DNA from: an uncultured Methanobrevibacter sp.
GTDB lineage: Archaea; Methanobacteriota; Methanobacteria; Methanobacteriales; Methanobacteriaceae
Length of the DNA: 64,000 bases
Direction: 5' to 3'
NCBI GenBank assembly: GCA_947628455.1
Contig: CANQZY010000001.1
Span: forward strand, 128,124-192,123
Positions 22,582 through 34,956 of this stretch are shown here, piece after piece; positions within the stretch are counted from its first letter, which is position 1; each line of letters starts with the position of its first letter. Under the pieces are notes generated by a model. The model had not been told where the DNA came from, ran no database searches, and saw nothing but the letters and a program-made list of their open reading frames with translations. The position numbers and the translations under genes were made by a program.

Positions 22582-22707
22582 AATTAACCCTAAATATTCA
22601 TATAATTTTTATTTTATATTAATTTAATCTATATTATTTTTTTTCTAAAAATTTAAATAATTTTAAATAATAGATTTATTTTTATTAAATTAGATAATAT
22701 TAAAAAG

Positions 22708-23304
22708 GTGAGAGAGATGAAAATTTTTGCAATTTCCGCAAGTCCAAGAAATGAAACAACAACGTATGTTACTAAAAAGGCTTTAAACAAATTAAAAGAA
22801 GATAATTTTAAAGTTAAATTATTTTCTTGCGCTGGAAAAAATATTAACCATTGTATACATTGTGATTATTGTTTAGAACATAAGAAATGTATTCAGAATG
22901 ATGATATGGATGATATATATGAAGCTCTTCAAGAAGCTGATGGATTAATATTTGCAACACCTGTAGAAAGTGGTGGTGTAAGTTCAATATCTGCAGCTAT
23001 TATGGATAGAACCAGAGCATTAGAAGCTGTTGATTTTAATCTCCTTAGAGGTAAAATTGGGATGAGTATAGCTGTTGGTGGGGATAGAACGGGTGGACAA
23101 GATTTTGCCCATATTAAAATTATTACATATTATATTATTCATGGTATTATTCCAGTTAGTGGAGGACCTTTTGGATCCAATTTAGGTGCTTCTTTTTGGT
23201 CTCAAGATAGTATAGAAGAGATTAAGAAGGATAATTATGGGATGAATTCTTTAGAAAGAACATTAACTGAATTTAAAAATTTTTTAAATAAATATATATT
23301 GTAA
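22708..23304 (+). CDS. NADPH-dependent FMN reductase / flavodoxin-family iron-sulfur flavoprotein-like
   Basis: MKIFAISASPRNETTTYVTKKAL, CIHCDYCLEHKKCIQNDDMDDIYEALQEADGLIFATPVESGG. Confidence 0.85.
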   Translation: MREMKIFAISASPRNETTTYVTKKALNKLKEDNFKVKLFSCAGKNINHCIHCDYCLEHKKCIQNDDMDDIYEALQEADGLIFATPVESGGVSSISAAIMDRTRALEAVDFNLLRGKIGMSIAVGGDRTGGQDFAHIKIITYYIIHGIIPVSGGPFGSNLGASFWSQDSIEEIKKDNYGMNSLERTLTEFKNFLNKYIL

Positions 23305-23585
23305 TAAAAAAATTATATTGAAAAATTAAAATTTTATAATAAATTAATATCGAAATATTTTTAAAGATTCATTAAAATATTCTTTTAGTGACATTAATTA
23401 TCTATAATTAAAGTTCTTGTATAAGTATTAAATTTTATATATGTTAAAATTTAGTTTATGTTTATTGGTCTAGAGGATATTAATTACATTTTAAGTTACT
23501 TTTATTAATATTAAAAAACATATTTATATTTTTATATTTTTTATAAATTTTATTTTAATTTAAATTTAATAAGGAGATTATTAAT

Positions 23586-24578
23586 ATGAAAATGTATTAT
23601 GATGCAGATGTCGAAACAGATTCTCTTGATGGTAAAACTATTGCTGTTATTGGATATGGGAGTCAAGGAAGAGCCCAATCCAGAAATATTGCGGATAGTG
23701 GAGCAGATGTTATTGTTGGAGTAAGAGAAAATGGCAAATCTTGGGATTTAGCTAAAGAAGATGGTATGAATGTAATGTCTATTGAAGATGCTGCTAAAGC
23801 AGCTGATATTATTCATATTTTACTTCCTGATGAAATTCAAGAAGAGGTTTATAGAGAACAAATTGCACCTTATGTTGAAAGTGGAAACACTATTTCATTC
23901 TCTCATGGTTATAACATTCATTTTGGTTTAATTAAACCTAATGAAGATGTTAATATTGTAATGTTTGCACCAAAAGGCCCAGGTTCAATGGTAAGAAAAA
24001 CTTATGAAGAAGGTTTTGGTATTCCAGGTTTAGTGGCTGTAGAACAAGATGCAACTGGGGATGCATTACAGTTAGCTTTAGGAATGGCAAAAAATGCGGG
24101 CTTTACTAAAGCTGGTGTATTAGAAACTACTTTTAAAGAAGAAACTGAAACAGATTTATTTGGAGAACAAGCAGTTTTATGTGGGGGTATTACGGAATTA
24201 ATTAATTCTGGATTCCAAACTTTAGTAGAAGCAGGTTATCAACCTGAAATTGCATATTTTGAAACATGTCATGAAGTAAAACTTATTGTAGATTTAATAT
24301 ATGAAAAAGGATTTGCTGGAATGTGGAATGATGTAAGTAATACTGCAGAATATGGTGGGTTAACTAGAAGAGATAGAATTATTACTCAAGAAGCCAAAGA
24401 TGGTATGAAACAAGTTTTAAAAGAAATTCAAGATGGAACTTTCAAAAAACAATGGGCTGAAGAAAATGCAACTGATGGGGCTAATTTAAAAGAAATGAGA
24501 GATGCTGAAAATCAGGAAACCATTGAAATAGTTGGAGAAAGACTTAGAAAAAGTTGTGGACTGCAAAAAGATGATTAA
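23586..24578 (+). CDS. ilvC: Ketol-acid reductoisomerase
   Basis: [59 protein letters not shown]. Confidence 0.97.
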   Translation: MKMYYDADVETDSLDGKTIAVIGYGSQGRAQSRNIADSGADVIVGVRENGKSWDLAKEDGMNVMSIEDAAKAADIIHILLPDEIQEEVYREQIAPYVESGNTISFSHGYNIHFGLIKPNEDVNIVMFAPKGPGSMVRKTYEEGFGIPGLVAVEQDATGDALQLALGMAKNAGFTKAGVLETTFKEETETDLFGEQAVLCGGITELINSGFQTLVEAGYQPEIAYFETCHEVKLIVDLIYEKGFAGMWNDVSNTAEYGGLTRRDRIITQEAKDGMKQVLKEIQDGTFKKQWAEENATDGANLKEMRDAENQETIEIVGERLRKSCGLQKDD

Positions 24579-24650
24579 GTTTAATTGATCATTGATTTTT
24601 ATTTATTTTTTTACATAGTTATAAAAGCAATGTAATTTAATATATTGTTC

Positions 24651-25655
24651 ATGGTATTTATTGGAATGGATCATGGGACAACAGGAATTTCTTTTTGTAT
24701 AATGTCTGATGATAAACAAATTATTGATGTTTTTAAGATAGGTAGAGAAGAATCTAAAGCAGGTATGGTTTCTGCTGTAAGAGAATTATCAAAAAGAATA
24801 GATCTGGACTCTATTAAATTAATAGCTATTACTTATGCTATGGGTGATGGGATTAATAAGATATTACCTATTGATAAAGTTAAAAATAGAGGTATTCTAT
24901 CTATTAATGGCGCAGGTAGGGTAACGGGAGGAGGTACTAGTGTTTTCAGTGAAATTGAGAAAACAAATATTCCTTCTATTTTAATTCCAGGTCTTCATAA
25001 AAATTGTGATTTTTTAAATCCTTTATTTAGAGCTGCTTATTCTCATCAAGCTAGTTCTGAGAAAGTTAGTGTTTGTTATAATGCTATTAAGGAAACTGGT
25101 TGGAAAAATTTTATTGTTGGAGATTTAAGTTCCAATAGTGTTAATATTTTAATTGAAAATTCTAAAATTAAAGGTGCTATGGATGCATGTGTTGGTGCTA
25201 TGGGCATTGTTCATGGCCCTCTGGATTTAGAAATGATTCGCAATATTGATGAAGGTAGAATTACAGCTAATGAAGCATTTTCTCATGCTGGTGCTGTTAA
25301 AATAGCTGAAATTAATGGTAAAGTTTCAGATATGAAAAAAATTTTATATAAAAATTATAATGATGGTGATGAAAAAGCAATTTTAGCTGTTAATAGTTTG
25401 ATTATGACTGTTGCTATGGAAATAGCTGGTTTAATAGCTGTTTGTGAAAATAAAATTGATGGTATTGTTCTTACGGGTTCTTTGGGTTCTACAACAGAAC
25501 CTTTTAATTTTAAAAAAGAGTTAAATAGATATTTTGATTATAAATATCCAATGATGGTTATTTCATCTGAATCTGGGGCAATTGGGTCTGCTCAAATAGC
25601 TTTTGATGTATATAATGGTGAAAAGAATATTCTGGGAATTGAAGTTGAATATTAA
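24651..25655 (+). CDS. Methanogenesis marker protein 12-like (ASKHA-fold)
   Basis: IGMDHGTTGISFCIMSDD, NGAGRVTGGGTSVFSEIE, MDACVGAMGIVHGPLDLEMIRNID. Confidence 0.85.
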   Translation: MVFIGMDHGTTGISFCIMSDDKQIIDVFKIGREESKAGMVSAVRELSKRIDLDSIKLIAITYAMGDGINKILPIDKVKNRGILSINGAGRVTGGGTSVFSEIEKTNIPSILIPGLHKNCDFLNPLFRAAYSHQASSEKVSVCYNAIKETGWKNFIVGDLSSNSVNILIENSKIKGAMDACVGAMGIVHGPLDLEMIRNIDEGRITANEAFSHAGAVKIAEINGKVSDMKKILYKNYNDGDEKAILAVNSLIMTVAMEIAGLIAVCENKIDGIVLTGSLGSTTEPFNFKKELNRYFDYKYPMMVISSESGAIGSAQIAFDVYNGEKNILGIEVEY

Positions 25656-25661
25656 AATTAT

Positions 25662-25856
25662 CTAATCTAATATTATTTCTATTACTTTCCCACCTTTTAA
25701 AGTTAATAAATTTTTATTTTGTTCAAGTATAATATTAAAATAATTATCTATAGAAATTAATTTTCCTTTATATTTACTTTGGTCTATAAGGACCACTATA
25801 ACATTTTTTCCTTTAAATTGTAAAAACTGCTTATTTATTTTAAATTTTTCTTCCAT
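25662..25856 (-). CDS. Small Sm/LSM-like protein
   Basis: 64 aa; LQFKGKNVIVVLIDQSKYKGKLISIDNYFNIILEQNKNLLTLKGGKVIEIIL resembles Sm1/Sm2 pattern. Confidence 0.55.
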   Translation of the reverse strand: MEEKFKINKQFLQFKGKNVIVVLIDQSKYKGKLISIDNYFNIILEQNKNLLTLKGGKVIEIILD

Positions 25857-25980
25857 TCTTTCAGCCTTTATTTTTTAATAAATATCTATTTATTTTTTTT
25901 CCATTTAAATATTTTTTATTAATTGTAAAAATTTATATGTAATATAAAACTAAGATATTAAGTATAATAATTTAATAGAT

Positions 25981-26913
25981 GTGAAAAAAATGGCTTGGGA
26001 TGATACTGCAAGTAAAATATGGATGGATGGGGAAATTATTGATTGGAAAGATGCTAAAATTCATGCTCTCTCTCATGTTGTTCATTATGGGTCAAGTGTT
26101 TTTGAAGGAATTAGAGCTTACTATAATGATAAGGGAACAGCTATTTTTCGACTTGAAGAGCATATAAAACGTCTTTTTGACTCTGCAAAAATATATAAAA
26201 TGAATATTCCATATGCAAAATCTGAAATTTCTGATGCGATAATTGATCTTATTCATGTAAACAATATAAAATCTTGTTATATTCGTCCAATTGTTTATAG
26301 AGGTTATGGTGAATTAGGTGTAAGTCCATTAAATTGTCCTGTTAATGTTTTAATTGCTGTATGGGAATGGGGATCTTATTTAGGTGAGGAAGGAATGGTT
26401 AATGGTATAAATGTTGGTGTTTCTTCATGGAGAAAACCAGCACCTGATACTTTACCTGTTTTAGCCAAGACTTCTGCTAATTATATGAATTCTCAATTAG
26501 CTAAAATGGAAGCTATTGATCATGGATATGATGAAGCAATAATGTTAGATTACAATGGTTTTGTTGCTGAAGGAACTGGAGAAAATATTTTCATAGTTGA
26601 AGAAGATAAAATTATTACTACATCTTTATGTTCATCTATCTTAAATGGGATTACAAGACAATCTATTATTCAACTAGCTGAATCTTTAGGATATGAAGTA
26701 TCTATAGAAAAAATTAGCAGAGAAAGATTATACCTTGCTGATGAAATATTTTTCACTGGAACTGCAGCAGAAGTTACTCCCATTAGATCAGTTGACAGTA
26801 GAATTATCGGTCATGGTAAAAGAGGACCTGTAACTGAAAAATTACAAAAAACTTTCTTTGATATAGTTGAAGATAAAACAGATGATACCTTAAATTGGTT
26901 AACGTATATATGA
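25981..26913 (+). CDS. ilvE: Branched-chain amino acid aminotransferase
   Basis: [58 protein letters not shown] motifs; actual ATG may be 25990. Confidence 0.96.
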   Translation: MKKMAWDDTASKIWMDGEIIDWKDAKIHALSHVVHYGSSVFEGIRAYYNDKGTAIFRLEEHIKRLFDSAKIYKMNIPYAKSEISDAIIDLIHVNNIKSCYIRPIVYRGYGELGVSPLNCPVNVLIAVWEWGSYLGEEGMVNGINVGVSSWRKPAPDTLPVLAKTSANYMNSQLAKMEAIDHGYDEAIMLDYNGFVAEGTGENIFIVEEDKIITTSLCSSILNGITRQSIIQLAESLGYEVSIEKISRERLYLADEIFFTGTAAEVTPIRSVDSRIIGHGKRGPVTEKLQKTFFDIVEDKTDDTLNWLTYI

Positions 26914-26929
26914 TTTTTGGTGTGTTTAA

Positions 26930-27763
26930 ATGAATATTATTCAGGGAATTATTATTGGTATTGTTCAAGGTTTGACTGAATTTTTACCAATCAGTAGTTC
27001 TGCTCATTTAATTTTTATTCAAAGACTATTAGGGGTTCAAAGTTCTTTAGGTTTTGATGTTTTTCTACATTTAGGTTCTTTACTTGCTGTGTTATGGTTC
27101 TTTAAAACAGATATTTATAGAATGATTAAAGCATGGTGGTTAAGTATTGGTGATATTTTACAACATAGATTTAAAGAAGGATTTTACGCGGATCCCTATA
27201 AAAGATTATCTTGGTATGTAATTTTAGCTTCTGTTCCTGTGGGAATTATTGGAATTTGTTTTGATAGTCAGATTGAATCATTATTTGGAGGAGCTTTATA
27301 TGCCCCTGCATTTTTTTTATTTGTAACTGGTACAATTCTTTATATATCACAAAGAATGAATAGTGGAAAAGTTGATTTTGCTAATATTTCTTTAAAAGAA
27401 TCTTTATTTATGGGTTTAGGTCAAGCATGCGCAATATTACCTGGTCTTTCTCGTTCAGGTACAACTATTGCAGCTGGTCTTATAATAAACTTAGATAAAG
27501 AATTTGCAGCTAAATTTAGTTTTATATTATCTATTCCGGCTATTTTAGGAGCATTTTTAATTCAATTAAAAGATATTGGCGCTATCATGGATGTTAATTT
27601 CACTGCTATTATATTAGGTTTTATAGCTGCTTTTATTGCAGCTTATATAGCTATTAAATGGGTTTTAGAATTAATTCAAAAAAGAAGCTTAGATATATTC
27701 GCGTTTTACTGTTGGATAATGGGTATTTTAATATTTATGGGTTCAATATTAAATATATTCTAA
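26930..27763 (+). CDS. uppP: Undecaprenyl-diphosphatase
   Basis: IIQGIIIGIVQGLTEFLPISSSAHLIF and PGLSRSGTTIAAGL motifs. Confidence 0.96.
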   Translation: MNIIQGIIIGIVQGLTEFLPISSSAHLIFIQRLLGVQSSLGFDVFLHLGSLLAVLWFFKTDIYRMIKAWWLSIGDILQHRFKEGFYADPYKRLSWYVILASVPVGIIGICFDSQIESLFGGALYAPAFFLFVTGTILYISQRMNSGKVDFANISLKESLFMGLGQACAILPGLSRSGTTIAAGLIINLDKEFAAKFSFILSIPAILGAFLIQLKDIGAIMDVNFTAIILGFIAAFIAAYIAIKWVLELIQKRSLDIFAFYCWIMGILIFMGSILNIF

Positions 27764-27786
27764 TAATTAAGTCTGTATTTTTATTA

Positions 27787-28854
27787 TTAATTTTTACAAA
27801 CTTTCTCTATTTTTTTTCTTATTGTTTCTTGAGAATATCCTTTTAATAAAGCTGTAAGAATTGCACCACCAGCACCTGCTCCTTCTTTAACATATCCATC
27901 AACGTAAAGTTTAAGACCATTATCTTCAGATTTTTCAAATTCTGGATTAACTACATGTAAAGTTATTTCAGGATCAATTTGATTTAATAAATTTATTAAA
28001 TCAGCTGTTTCATCTTCAGCAACATAAATTGTTGTAGCTATATTAATTCTTGAAAAGTCAAAATTAGGATTTATATCTTTTATGATTGCACAAATTGCTG
28101 CCATTTGTGTCCCTCCAGCTAATATTATTGGAGTATCAGGTGTTCCAATTATAATCCCCGCAATAGCTGGAAGAATAGGGTCTCCTACAGATCCAATAGC
28201 TTGAAAAACGTCAATATTTTCTTCTTTATCCAATCCCGCATTTTTAAGTCCTTCTTCTACAGTTTTAATTTTTAAATCATGGGGATTAGTAGGCATGCTT
28301 CCACTTACTTTTTTATTAGCATCTATTCCTAATGCTCTTAATACTCCAAGTGCAGTAGTTGTCCCAGCAGCAATACTTTCTCCAATAACTAAATAATCAT
28401 GTAATCCATTTAATCTTAATCCTAATTCTTTTCCATTTTCATAAATTTCTAATGGGTTAATAACTCCTTTTCCAGTTCTAATATCTCTTCCATATTCATG
28501 GCCTAAAATATTACATTCTATATCTGGATTTATTTTACTTCCTGCATTTACTATTACAAATGGAATGTCTGTTAATTCAATACATGCTTTAGTGATAGTT
28601 GCTGGTGTGTGCGCTTCTAGTCCATTAACAACAGTTTTAGCTATTTCATCCATACATCTTACATCTCCATGCACCATTAATTCAACATCTGATGCGGGCG
28701 TGTATTCTGTCATTTCAGGTGTAGATCCTGCGCCAGAAATTCCTGGAATTAATGATGTTTCTGTTGTTCCAATCACACAAATAAATACTGGTTCCATATA
28801 ACGCATTTTTTGTAGTAATTCGTCAGATCCATATGTTTTTATTCCATTTATCAC
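27787..28854 (-). CDS. cobT: Nicotinate-nucleotide-dependent phosphoribosyltransferase CobT-like (archaeal)
   Basis: FICVIGTTETSLIPGISGAGSTPEMTEYTPASDVELM and GESIAAGTTTALGVLRALG; archaeal CobT/UPF0284 family. Confidence 0.88.
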   Translation of the reverse strand: MINGIKTYGSDELLQKMRYMEPVFICVIGTTETSLIPGISGAGSTPEMTEYTPASDVELMVHGDVRCMDEIAKTVVNGLEAHTPATITKACIELTDIPFVIVNAGSKINPDIECNILGHEYGRDIRTGKGVINPLEIYENGKELGLRLNGLHDYLVIGESIAAGTTTALGVLRALGIDANKKVSGSMPTNPHDLKIKTVEEGLKNAGLDKEENIDVFQAIGSVGDPILPAIAGIIIGTPDTPIILAGGTQMAAICAIIKDINPNFDFSRINIATTIYVAEDETADLINLLNQIDPEITLHVVNPEFEKSEDNGLKLYVDGYVKEGAGAGGAILTALLKGYSQETIRKKIEKVCKN

Positions 28855-29017
28855 TTAATCACCTATTAATTTTTTTTTAAAAGTTTTTTGTCTGTTTCAA
28901 AAATTAATCTTTCTGTATATATTTACGTGTTATATAAAGGAATTTCTCTATTTTATTATTAAGTTTTTAGTTAATTTCTATTATTAATTATATCAAAAAT
29001 CTTAATATTATAAATTC

Positions 29018-29713
29018 TCAATGTTTTTTAACTAATTTTTTAGCAGATTTTAAATCAGTTGTATAGATGTGTCCTGATGTGGAATGGTAATGTATTCCAC
29101 CAAAATTTATTTTTTCTCCTACTAATTCTTTATTTATTTCTTCTTTTAGTTTTATACCTATATAAGTTATAAAGTACATATTTGAGTAGAATGCTCCGTA
29201 TATGTCATTTGATCTAAATAAACAGTGTATCGTAAGCTCTCCGTTTCTTACAATTGCTTGAATAAATTGTAAACAGGGGATATCTTCTCTATTATGATCT
29301 AATTTAGGATCGTATGTAATAGCTATGGCTCTATTACTTCCGATGGAGTTTAAAATTCTTTTTTTCATCACGTCAAATTGATTAACATTAAAATGTTGTA
29401 AAATTCGGTTTGGATAAGTATATACAAATCCTTTATCAGAAGTATCTTCAAATGATTTCACATATTCATATAATGCATCACTTTTAACAGGAGAACCTTC
29501 GATATCATATTTTCCAGCTTGAATTTCATTTAACATCATTTTTGAAGTCATATTTTTATACTTAGCTCTATACTTCAAATTTAATGGATCATTTATGTAA
29601 TAAAAATTACCAAGGTTCTCAATTAGATGATGATTGCTATCTTTATATGTCTCATTGCCATTATTTATTATCTCTTTTATAAAATCAATGTAACACTGAT
29701 TAATACTTAACAT
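29018..29713 (-). CDS. thyA: Thymidylate synthase (archaeal ThyA type)
   Basis: YTYPNRI...LNSIGSNRAIAITYDPKLDHNREDIPCLQFIQAIVRNGELTIHCLFRSNDIYGAFYSNMYFITYI. Confidence 0.88.
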   Translation of the reverse strand: MLSINQCYIDFIKEIINNGNETYKDSNHHLIENLGNFYYINDPLNLKYRAKYKNMTSKMMLNEIQAGKYDIEGSPVKSDALYEYVKSFEDTSDKGFVYTYPNRILQHFNVNQFDVMKKRILNSIGSNRAIAITYDPKLDHNREDIPCLQFIQAIVRNGELTIHCLFRSNDIYGAFYSNMYFITYIGIKLKEEINKELVGEKINFGGIHYHSTSGHIYTTDLKSAKKLVKKH

Positions 29714-29849
29714 AATAAAAACCTAAAAGATTTTTAATATATTTTTAGATTTTTTTTTATATATTATTTGTTATCATTAAAATATGAATATAAAAAAATA
29801 TAAGATAGATATTTATGATTTTAAAATTAAAACTAATAATGTGATTTAA

Positions 29850-31442
29850 TTGATATGTTTAGGAATTGAAGGAACAGCAGAAAAAACAGGAGTTGGAATT
29901 GTAGATGATAAAGGTAATATTATTTTTCAAGCTGGAAAACAGTTATTTCCAGAAGAAGGAGGAATTCATCCTAGAATAGCTGCTGAACATCATGCTAAAT
30001 GGATTCCTAAATTAATTTCAAAAGTTATTAATGAATCTTCAATAAATTATGATGACATTGATTTAGTCTCATTTTCACAAGGTCCTGGATTAGGCCCTGC
30101 TTTAAGAATTGTTGCAACATCTGCAAGAAGTTTAGCTTTAACATTGAATAAGCCAATTATTGGAGTAAATCATTGTATTGCTCATATTGAAATAGGTAAA
30201 CTTAATACTGGTGCTTTAAACCCAGTTTCATTATATGTTAGTGGAGGAAATAGTCAAGTAATAGCTTTTGAAAGTGGAAGATATAGAATTTTTGGGGAAA
30301 CTTTAGATATAGCTATTGGAAATTGTTTTGATCAATTTGGAAGAAATACTGGATTGGGCCATCCTGGAGGGCCAATTATTGAAAAACTATCCCAAAAAGG
30401 TAGTTATATTGATTTACCCTACACTGTGAAAGGAATGGATTTTTCATTTTCAGGATTACTTTCAGCAGCTTTGAGAGAATTTAAAAAAGGAACTCCAATT
30501 GAAGATATTTGTTATTCTATACAAGAAACAGCATTTGCAATGCTTGTTGAAGTTACAGAACGCGCACTTTCACACACTCAAAAAGATGAAGTAATGGTAT
30601 GTGGAGGAGTTTCAGCAAATAAAAGACTTAGAAAAATGTTAAATATAATGTCTAAAGAACATGGGGCCAAATTTTATGTGCCTAAAATGAAATTTTGTGG
30701 AGATAATGGGGCAATGATAGCTTGGCTTGGAATATTGATGAACAAATATTATGGTTCTTTTAATTTAAATGATACTAATATTATACAAAAATTTAGAACA
30801 GATGAAGTTGATATTCCATGGATTACAAATGAAAATAATCATTTAAATTTGAATGATGGATTAATAGCTAAAGGGGCTGAATCAAATATTATTAATTCAA
30901 AATACTTAGATTTTGATTGTGTGATTAAAGATAGAGTTTCTAAAAATTATAGAATTCCTAAAATTGATGAAAAAATAAGAAAAACAAGAACAAAAATTGA
31001 ATCTAAACTCTTATCTGATGTTAAAAAAGTAGGAGTAATAACACCTGTCCTATATGATATAAATCTTAAGGATAAACAAATTTCTATGGAGAAAATTAAA
31101 GGAAAAATTGTTAAAGATATTATAAATAAAGAAATGGCATTTGATATTGGAGAACAAATAGCTAAATTTCATAATAATAATATAATTCATGGTGATATCA
31201 CAACATCAAATATACTTTTAAATGAAGAGGAAGATATTGTTTTTATTGATTTTGGTCTTGGAAGATATTCTGATTTATTAGAAGATAAAGCTGTTGATTT
31301 ACTTGTTTTAAAAAAATCACTTCAAAGTATTAATTATAATGTAGCTGTTGAATTATTTAATGAGGTTTTAAGAGGTTATAATAATTCTAAAATTGTTGAA
31401 AAGATAAATGAAATAGAATCGAGGGGTAGATATACTCATTAG
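29850..31442 (+). CDS. Bifunctional Kae1/Bud32 (tRNA t6A synthesis, KEOPS)
   Basis: Kae1: [48 protein letters not shown]; Bud32 kinase: [40 protein letters not shown] start after GTGAT. Confidence 0.96.
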   Translation: MICLGIEGTAEKTGVGIVDDKGNIIFQAGKQLFPEEGGIHPRIAAEHHAKWIPKLISKVINESSINYDDIDLVSFSQGPGLGPALRIVATSARSLALTLNKPIIGVNHCIAHIEIGKLNTGALNPVSLYVSGGNSQVIAFESGRYRIFGETLDIAIGNCFDQFGRNTGLGHPGGPIIEKLSQKGSYIDLPYTVKGMDFSFSGLLSAALREFKKGTPIEDICYSIQETAFAMLVEVTERALSHTQKDEVMVCGGVSANKRLRKMLNIMSKEHGAKFYVPKMKFCGDNGAMIAWLGILMNKYYGSFNLNDTNIIQKFRTDEVDIPWITNENNHLNLNDGLIAKGAESNIINSKYLDFDCVIKDRVSKNYRIPKIDEKIRKTRTKIESKLLSDVKKVGVITPVLYDINLKDKQISMEKIKGKIVKDIINKEMAFDIGEQIAKFHNNNIIHGDITTSNILLNEEEDIVFIDFGLGRYSDLLEDKAVDLLVLKKSLQSINYNVAVELFNEVLRGYNNSKIVEKINEIESRGRYTH

Positions 31443-31453
31443 GTGTAATTAAT

Positions 31454-32008
31454 ATGAAAACAATAACATTTATTACAGGAAACAAACATAAAGTAATAGA
31501 AGCAGAGAATATTTTTAAAGATTATGATATTAACTTAGAGCATATTGATTTAGGTTATTGTGAACCACAAGGAACTCTTGAGGAAGTAGCTAAATCTGGC
31601 GCAAAGTATGCTTGTCATAAACTAAATAAACCTGTGATTGTTGAAGATGCTGGTTTATTTATAAAAGCTCTTAAAGGATTCCCTGGAACATATTCTTCTT
31701 ATGTTCAAGAAACTTTAGGAAATAGTGGAATTTTAAAGCTTTTAGAAAACACTGATAATAGATGTGCCGAGTTCAGGTCAGTTATTGGGTATTGTGCCCC
31801 CAATTCTGAGCCCAAGATTTTTTTAGGCAAAGTCAGTGGTGAAATAGCTAGTTGTGAGAAAGGTAATTTAGGATTTGCTTTTGATCCGATCTTTTATGTT
31901 CCTTATAAAGATAGTACTTTTGGTGAACTAACAACAGAGCAGAAAAATCAGTTTTCACATAGAAAAAATTCTTTAGAGAAATTTATTGAATGGTATTCTA
32001 AAGAATGA
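31454..32008 (+). CDS. rdgB: XTP/dITP pyrophosphatase (RdgB/HAM1)
   Basis: [55 protein letters not shown]. Confidence 0.95.
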   Translation: MKTITFITGNKHKVIEAENIFKDYDINLEHIDLGYCEPQGTLEEVAKSGAKYACHKLNKPVIVEDAGLFIKALKGFPGTYSSYVQETLGNSGILKLLENTDNRCAEFRSVIGYCAPNSEPKIFLGKVSGEIASCEKGNLGFAFDPIFYVPYKDSTFGELTTEQKNQFSHRKNSLEKFIEWYSKE

Positions 32009-32034
32009 TTATATAATAATTTGAGGTAATTTTA

Positions 32035-32433
32035 ATGACAAAACCAAATTGGGTAGATTATAGTAATGAAGAAATTGAAGAAATGATTTTAAAATTTACA
32101 AGAGAAGGTAAATCAACTAGTGAAATTGGTATTATTTTAAGAGATACTTATGGAATTCCCAGTGTTAAAGAAGTAACTGGTGAAAGAATTAATCAAATAT
32201 TAAAAAGAAATGGTCAAGCTAAAGAATATCCTGAAGATTTAATGAATTTAATTAAAAGGGCAATTAATATAAGAGATCATTTAACTGAAAACCCAAAAGA
32301 TATGCATTCTAAGAGGGGTTTAACAATAATTGAATCTAGAATCAGAAAATTAGGTTCATATTATGTAGATGATGGTGTATTACCTGAAGGTTGGAGATAC
32401 GATCCACAAGAAGCAGCACTCCTTGTTAAATAG
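32035..32433 (+). CDS. rpsO: 30S ribosomal protein S15
   Basis: [42 protein letters not shown] archaeal/eukaryotic S15 (uS15). Confidence 0.96.
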   Translation: MTKPNWVDYSNEEIEEMILKFTREGKSTSEIGIILRDTYGIPSVKEVTGERINQILKRNGQAKEYPEDLMNLIKRAINIRDHLTENPKDMHSKRGLTIIESRIRKLGSYYVDDGVLPEGWRYDPQEAALLVK

Positions 32434-33757
32434 AGCTAAAGAAGCTACTAATATGCTTAAAGAGCATATTGATAAAGATGATACAATACGTATTATTTCT
32501 CATAATGATGCTGATGGAATTTCAGCTGCAGCCATTATAGCTAATGCTTTAAATGAAGAAAAGATTCAATATCACATAAGCATTGTTCCTCGTCTTACAG
32601 ATAAAGTTATTGATAAATTAAGACAAGAACAATACCCTTTATTTATTTTTTCTGATATGGGTAGTGCTTTTGTTAAAGAGCTAAATTTTTTTAAGAATGA
32701 TGTTATAATTGCTGATCATCATCAAGTTGATGATGTAGAATCAGATAGTAATCTTATTCATGTTAATCCTCATTTATTTGGTATTGATGGAAGTAAAGAT
32801 TTAAGTGGAGCTGGTTCTAGTTATCTTATCCTTAGAGAACTTGATAAAAAACATTTATCTTATTTTGCGCTTATAGGAGCTTTTGGCGATATGCAAGGAC
32901 AGAAAGGATTTACTGGTATTAATGAAATGATTGTTCAAGATGGAGTGAATACGGGTAATATTGAAATTACGGAGGGACTAAAGATTGTTTCTAAATCATC
33001 AGAACCTCTTTTTAAATCACTTGCATATACCTTTACACCGCCATTACCAGGAATTACAGGAGATTTAGAAGGATCAATGGCATTTTTAGAAAAAACTGGA
33101 ATTTCTTATGGAATTAAATTCAGTGATTTAGCGCTAGAAGAAAAAGATGCTTTAATGGAAAGATTAATTGCTATTAATCCAGATATTTTTGGAAATATTT
33201 ATTATATTCCTAAAGAAAATCCTCTTCTAAGGGATTTAGAAGAGTATGCATATATTTTAGATGCTACAGGAAAAAATAAAAAAACGGGTTTAGGTTTAAG
33301 TATAGCTATTGGTGAGAGAAAAAAAGCTTTAGAAACTGCTCAAAATATTCAAAGAATTTATAGGAAAAATATTGTCAAAGGTTTAGAATGGATTAAAAAA
33401 AATGGTACAATAGAACTTAATGCTATTCAATACTTATACAGTGATGATAAATTATTTAAATCGATTATGGGCACTATAATTAGTATTGCATTATCTATTA
33501 AAAGTATTGATTCTTCAAAACCAGTTTTTGGTCTTTCTAAACTTCATAAAGATATTAAAATTTCTGGAAGAACTACACGTGAATTAGTTGATAAAGGTGT
33601 AGATTTGGGAAAAGCTCTTCATGACAGTTCTAATAATTTTGGTGGGCAAGGTGGAGGACATGATATAGCTGCTGGCGCAATGGTTTCAGAGGAATCTAAA
33701 GATCTATTTTTACATCTTGTTGATGAAATAGTCGAACATCAATTAAATAGTAATTAA
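32423..33757 (+). CDS. Archaeal RecJ-like single-strand exonuclease (DHH family)
   Basis: [47 protein letters not shown]; start reset to TTG 32423 (overlaps rpsO end). Confidence 0.9.
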   Translation: MLNRAKEATNMLKEHIDKDDTIRIISHNDADGISAAAIIANALNEEKIQYHISIVPRLTDKVIDKLRQEQYPLFIFSDMGSAFVKELNFFKNDVIIADHHQVDDVESDSNLIHVNPHLFGIDGSKDLSGAGSSYLILRELDKKHLSYFALIGAFGDMQGQKGFTGINEMIVQDGVNTGNIEITEGLKIVSKSSEPLFKSLAYTFTPPLPGITGDLEGSMAFLEKTGISYGIKFSDLALEEKDALMERLIAINPDIFGNIYYIPKENPLLRDLEEYAYILDATGKNKKTGLGLSIAIGERKKALETAQNIQRIYRKNIVKGLEWIKKNGTIELNAIQYLYSDDKLFKSIMGTIISIALSIKSIDSSKPVFGLSKLHKDIKISGRTTRELVDKGVDLGKALHDSSNNFGGQGGGHDIAAGAMVSEESKDLFLHLVDEIVEHQLNSN

Positions 33758-33771
33758 AATGGTGTTTTTAA

Positions 33772-34956
33772 GTGTATTTATCTAAAGAAGAAGAAAAAAT
33801 GTCTGAAGGGGAATATGGTGAAACTATTCGTAAAAGTATGGATATTTTATTAGCTTTAGGAGAAATATATAATGCTTCTAAACTTGTAGATATTACATCT
33901 GCGCAAGTATCGGGTGTTTCTTATAAAACAATTGGTGATGCAGGTCTTGAATATCTTGAAGACTTAATAAGGGATAATGCTAAGGCCACTATAAATTCTA
34001 CTTTAAATCCACCTGGAATAGATTTAAATAACTGGAAAGAGTTAGGATTTCCTGAAGATTTTTCAATTAAACAAAATAAAATTGTCGAAGCTTATGAAAA
34101 ATTAGGAATATCTAAGACATGTACTTGTACACCTTATCTTGTGGGCAATGTTCCTAGATTTAATGAACATATATCTTGGTCAGAATCATCAGCTGTAGCT
34201 TATGTTAATTCTGTTATTGGCGCTAGATCCAATCGTGAAGGAGGTCCTGGAGCCTTAGCTGCGGCTATTGTTGGAAAAACACCATTTTATGGGTTTCATT
34301 TAGATGATGTTAGAACAGCTAATTGGATAGTTAATGTTGAAACACCTTTAGTAGGAGCTGATTTTGGGGCTTTAGGATATATTATAGGTCAAAAAGTAGG
34401 AGGGGATGTTCCTTATTTTATTTTAAATAATACTCCCGACAATAATGATTTAAAAGTTTTAGGAGCAGCACTCGCATCTTCAGGTTCAGTTGCACTTTAT
34501 CATGTTGAAAACATAACGCCTGAATTTAAACTTACTAATAAAAATGAAATTGAAAATAATTTAAATATTTCTCATAAAGATATTTTAGATACAAGAGAAC
34601 AATTAAGCACGACAGATAAAGAACCTGATTTAGTTTGTTTAGGATGTCCTCATGCTTCTTTAGAAGAAATAAAAAGATTAGCCAATTATATATACCGAAA
34701 AACAATTAAAAATAAATTATGGATTTGTACATCAATAGCTGTTAAAGCATTGGCTGATAGGATGGGTTATACAGATATTATTGAAAAAGCTGGAGGAAAT
34801 ATTATTTGTGATACTTGTATGGTAGTCTCACCAATTGAAGACATGGGCTTTGAAGTTATTGGTGTTAATTCAGCTAAAGCAGCTAATTATATTCCTTCAA
34901 TGTGTAATCTGGAGGTGGTTTTTGGGGATATAGAAGATTTAATTCAATTTAAATAA
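33772..34956 (+). CDS. Aconitase X large subunit (phosphomevalonate dehydratase large subunit-like, DUF521)
   Basis: [74 protein letters not shown]. Confidence 0.9.
   Translation: MYLSKEEEKMSEGEYGETIRKSMDILLALGEIYNASKLVDITSAQVSGVSYKTIGDAGLEYLEDLIRDNAKATINSTLNPPGIDLNNWKELGFPEDFSIKQNKIVEAYEKLGISKTCTCTPYLVGNVPRFNEHISWSESSAVAYVNSVIGARSNREGGPGALAAAIVGKTPFYGFHLDDVRTANWIVNVETPLVGADFGALGYIIGQKVGGDVPYFILNNTPDNNDLKVLGAALASSGSVALYHVENITPEFKLTNKNEIENNLNISHKDILDTREQLSTTDKEPDLVCLGCPHASLEEIKRLANYIYRKTIKNKLWICTSIAVKALADRMGYTDIIEKAGGNIICDTCMVVSPIEDMGFEVIGVNSAKAANYIPSMCNLEVVFGDIEDLIQFK

Noticed and set aside
23461-23490. Possible tRNA remnant (GGTCTAGAGG similar to a tRNA D-arm)
   Set aside because: No acceptor stem, anticodon arm or T-loop nearby.
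29850-31442. Kae1-Bud32 fusion as a novel arrangement
   Set aside because: This fusion is well known in archaea.
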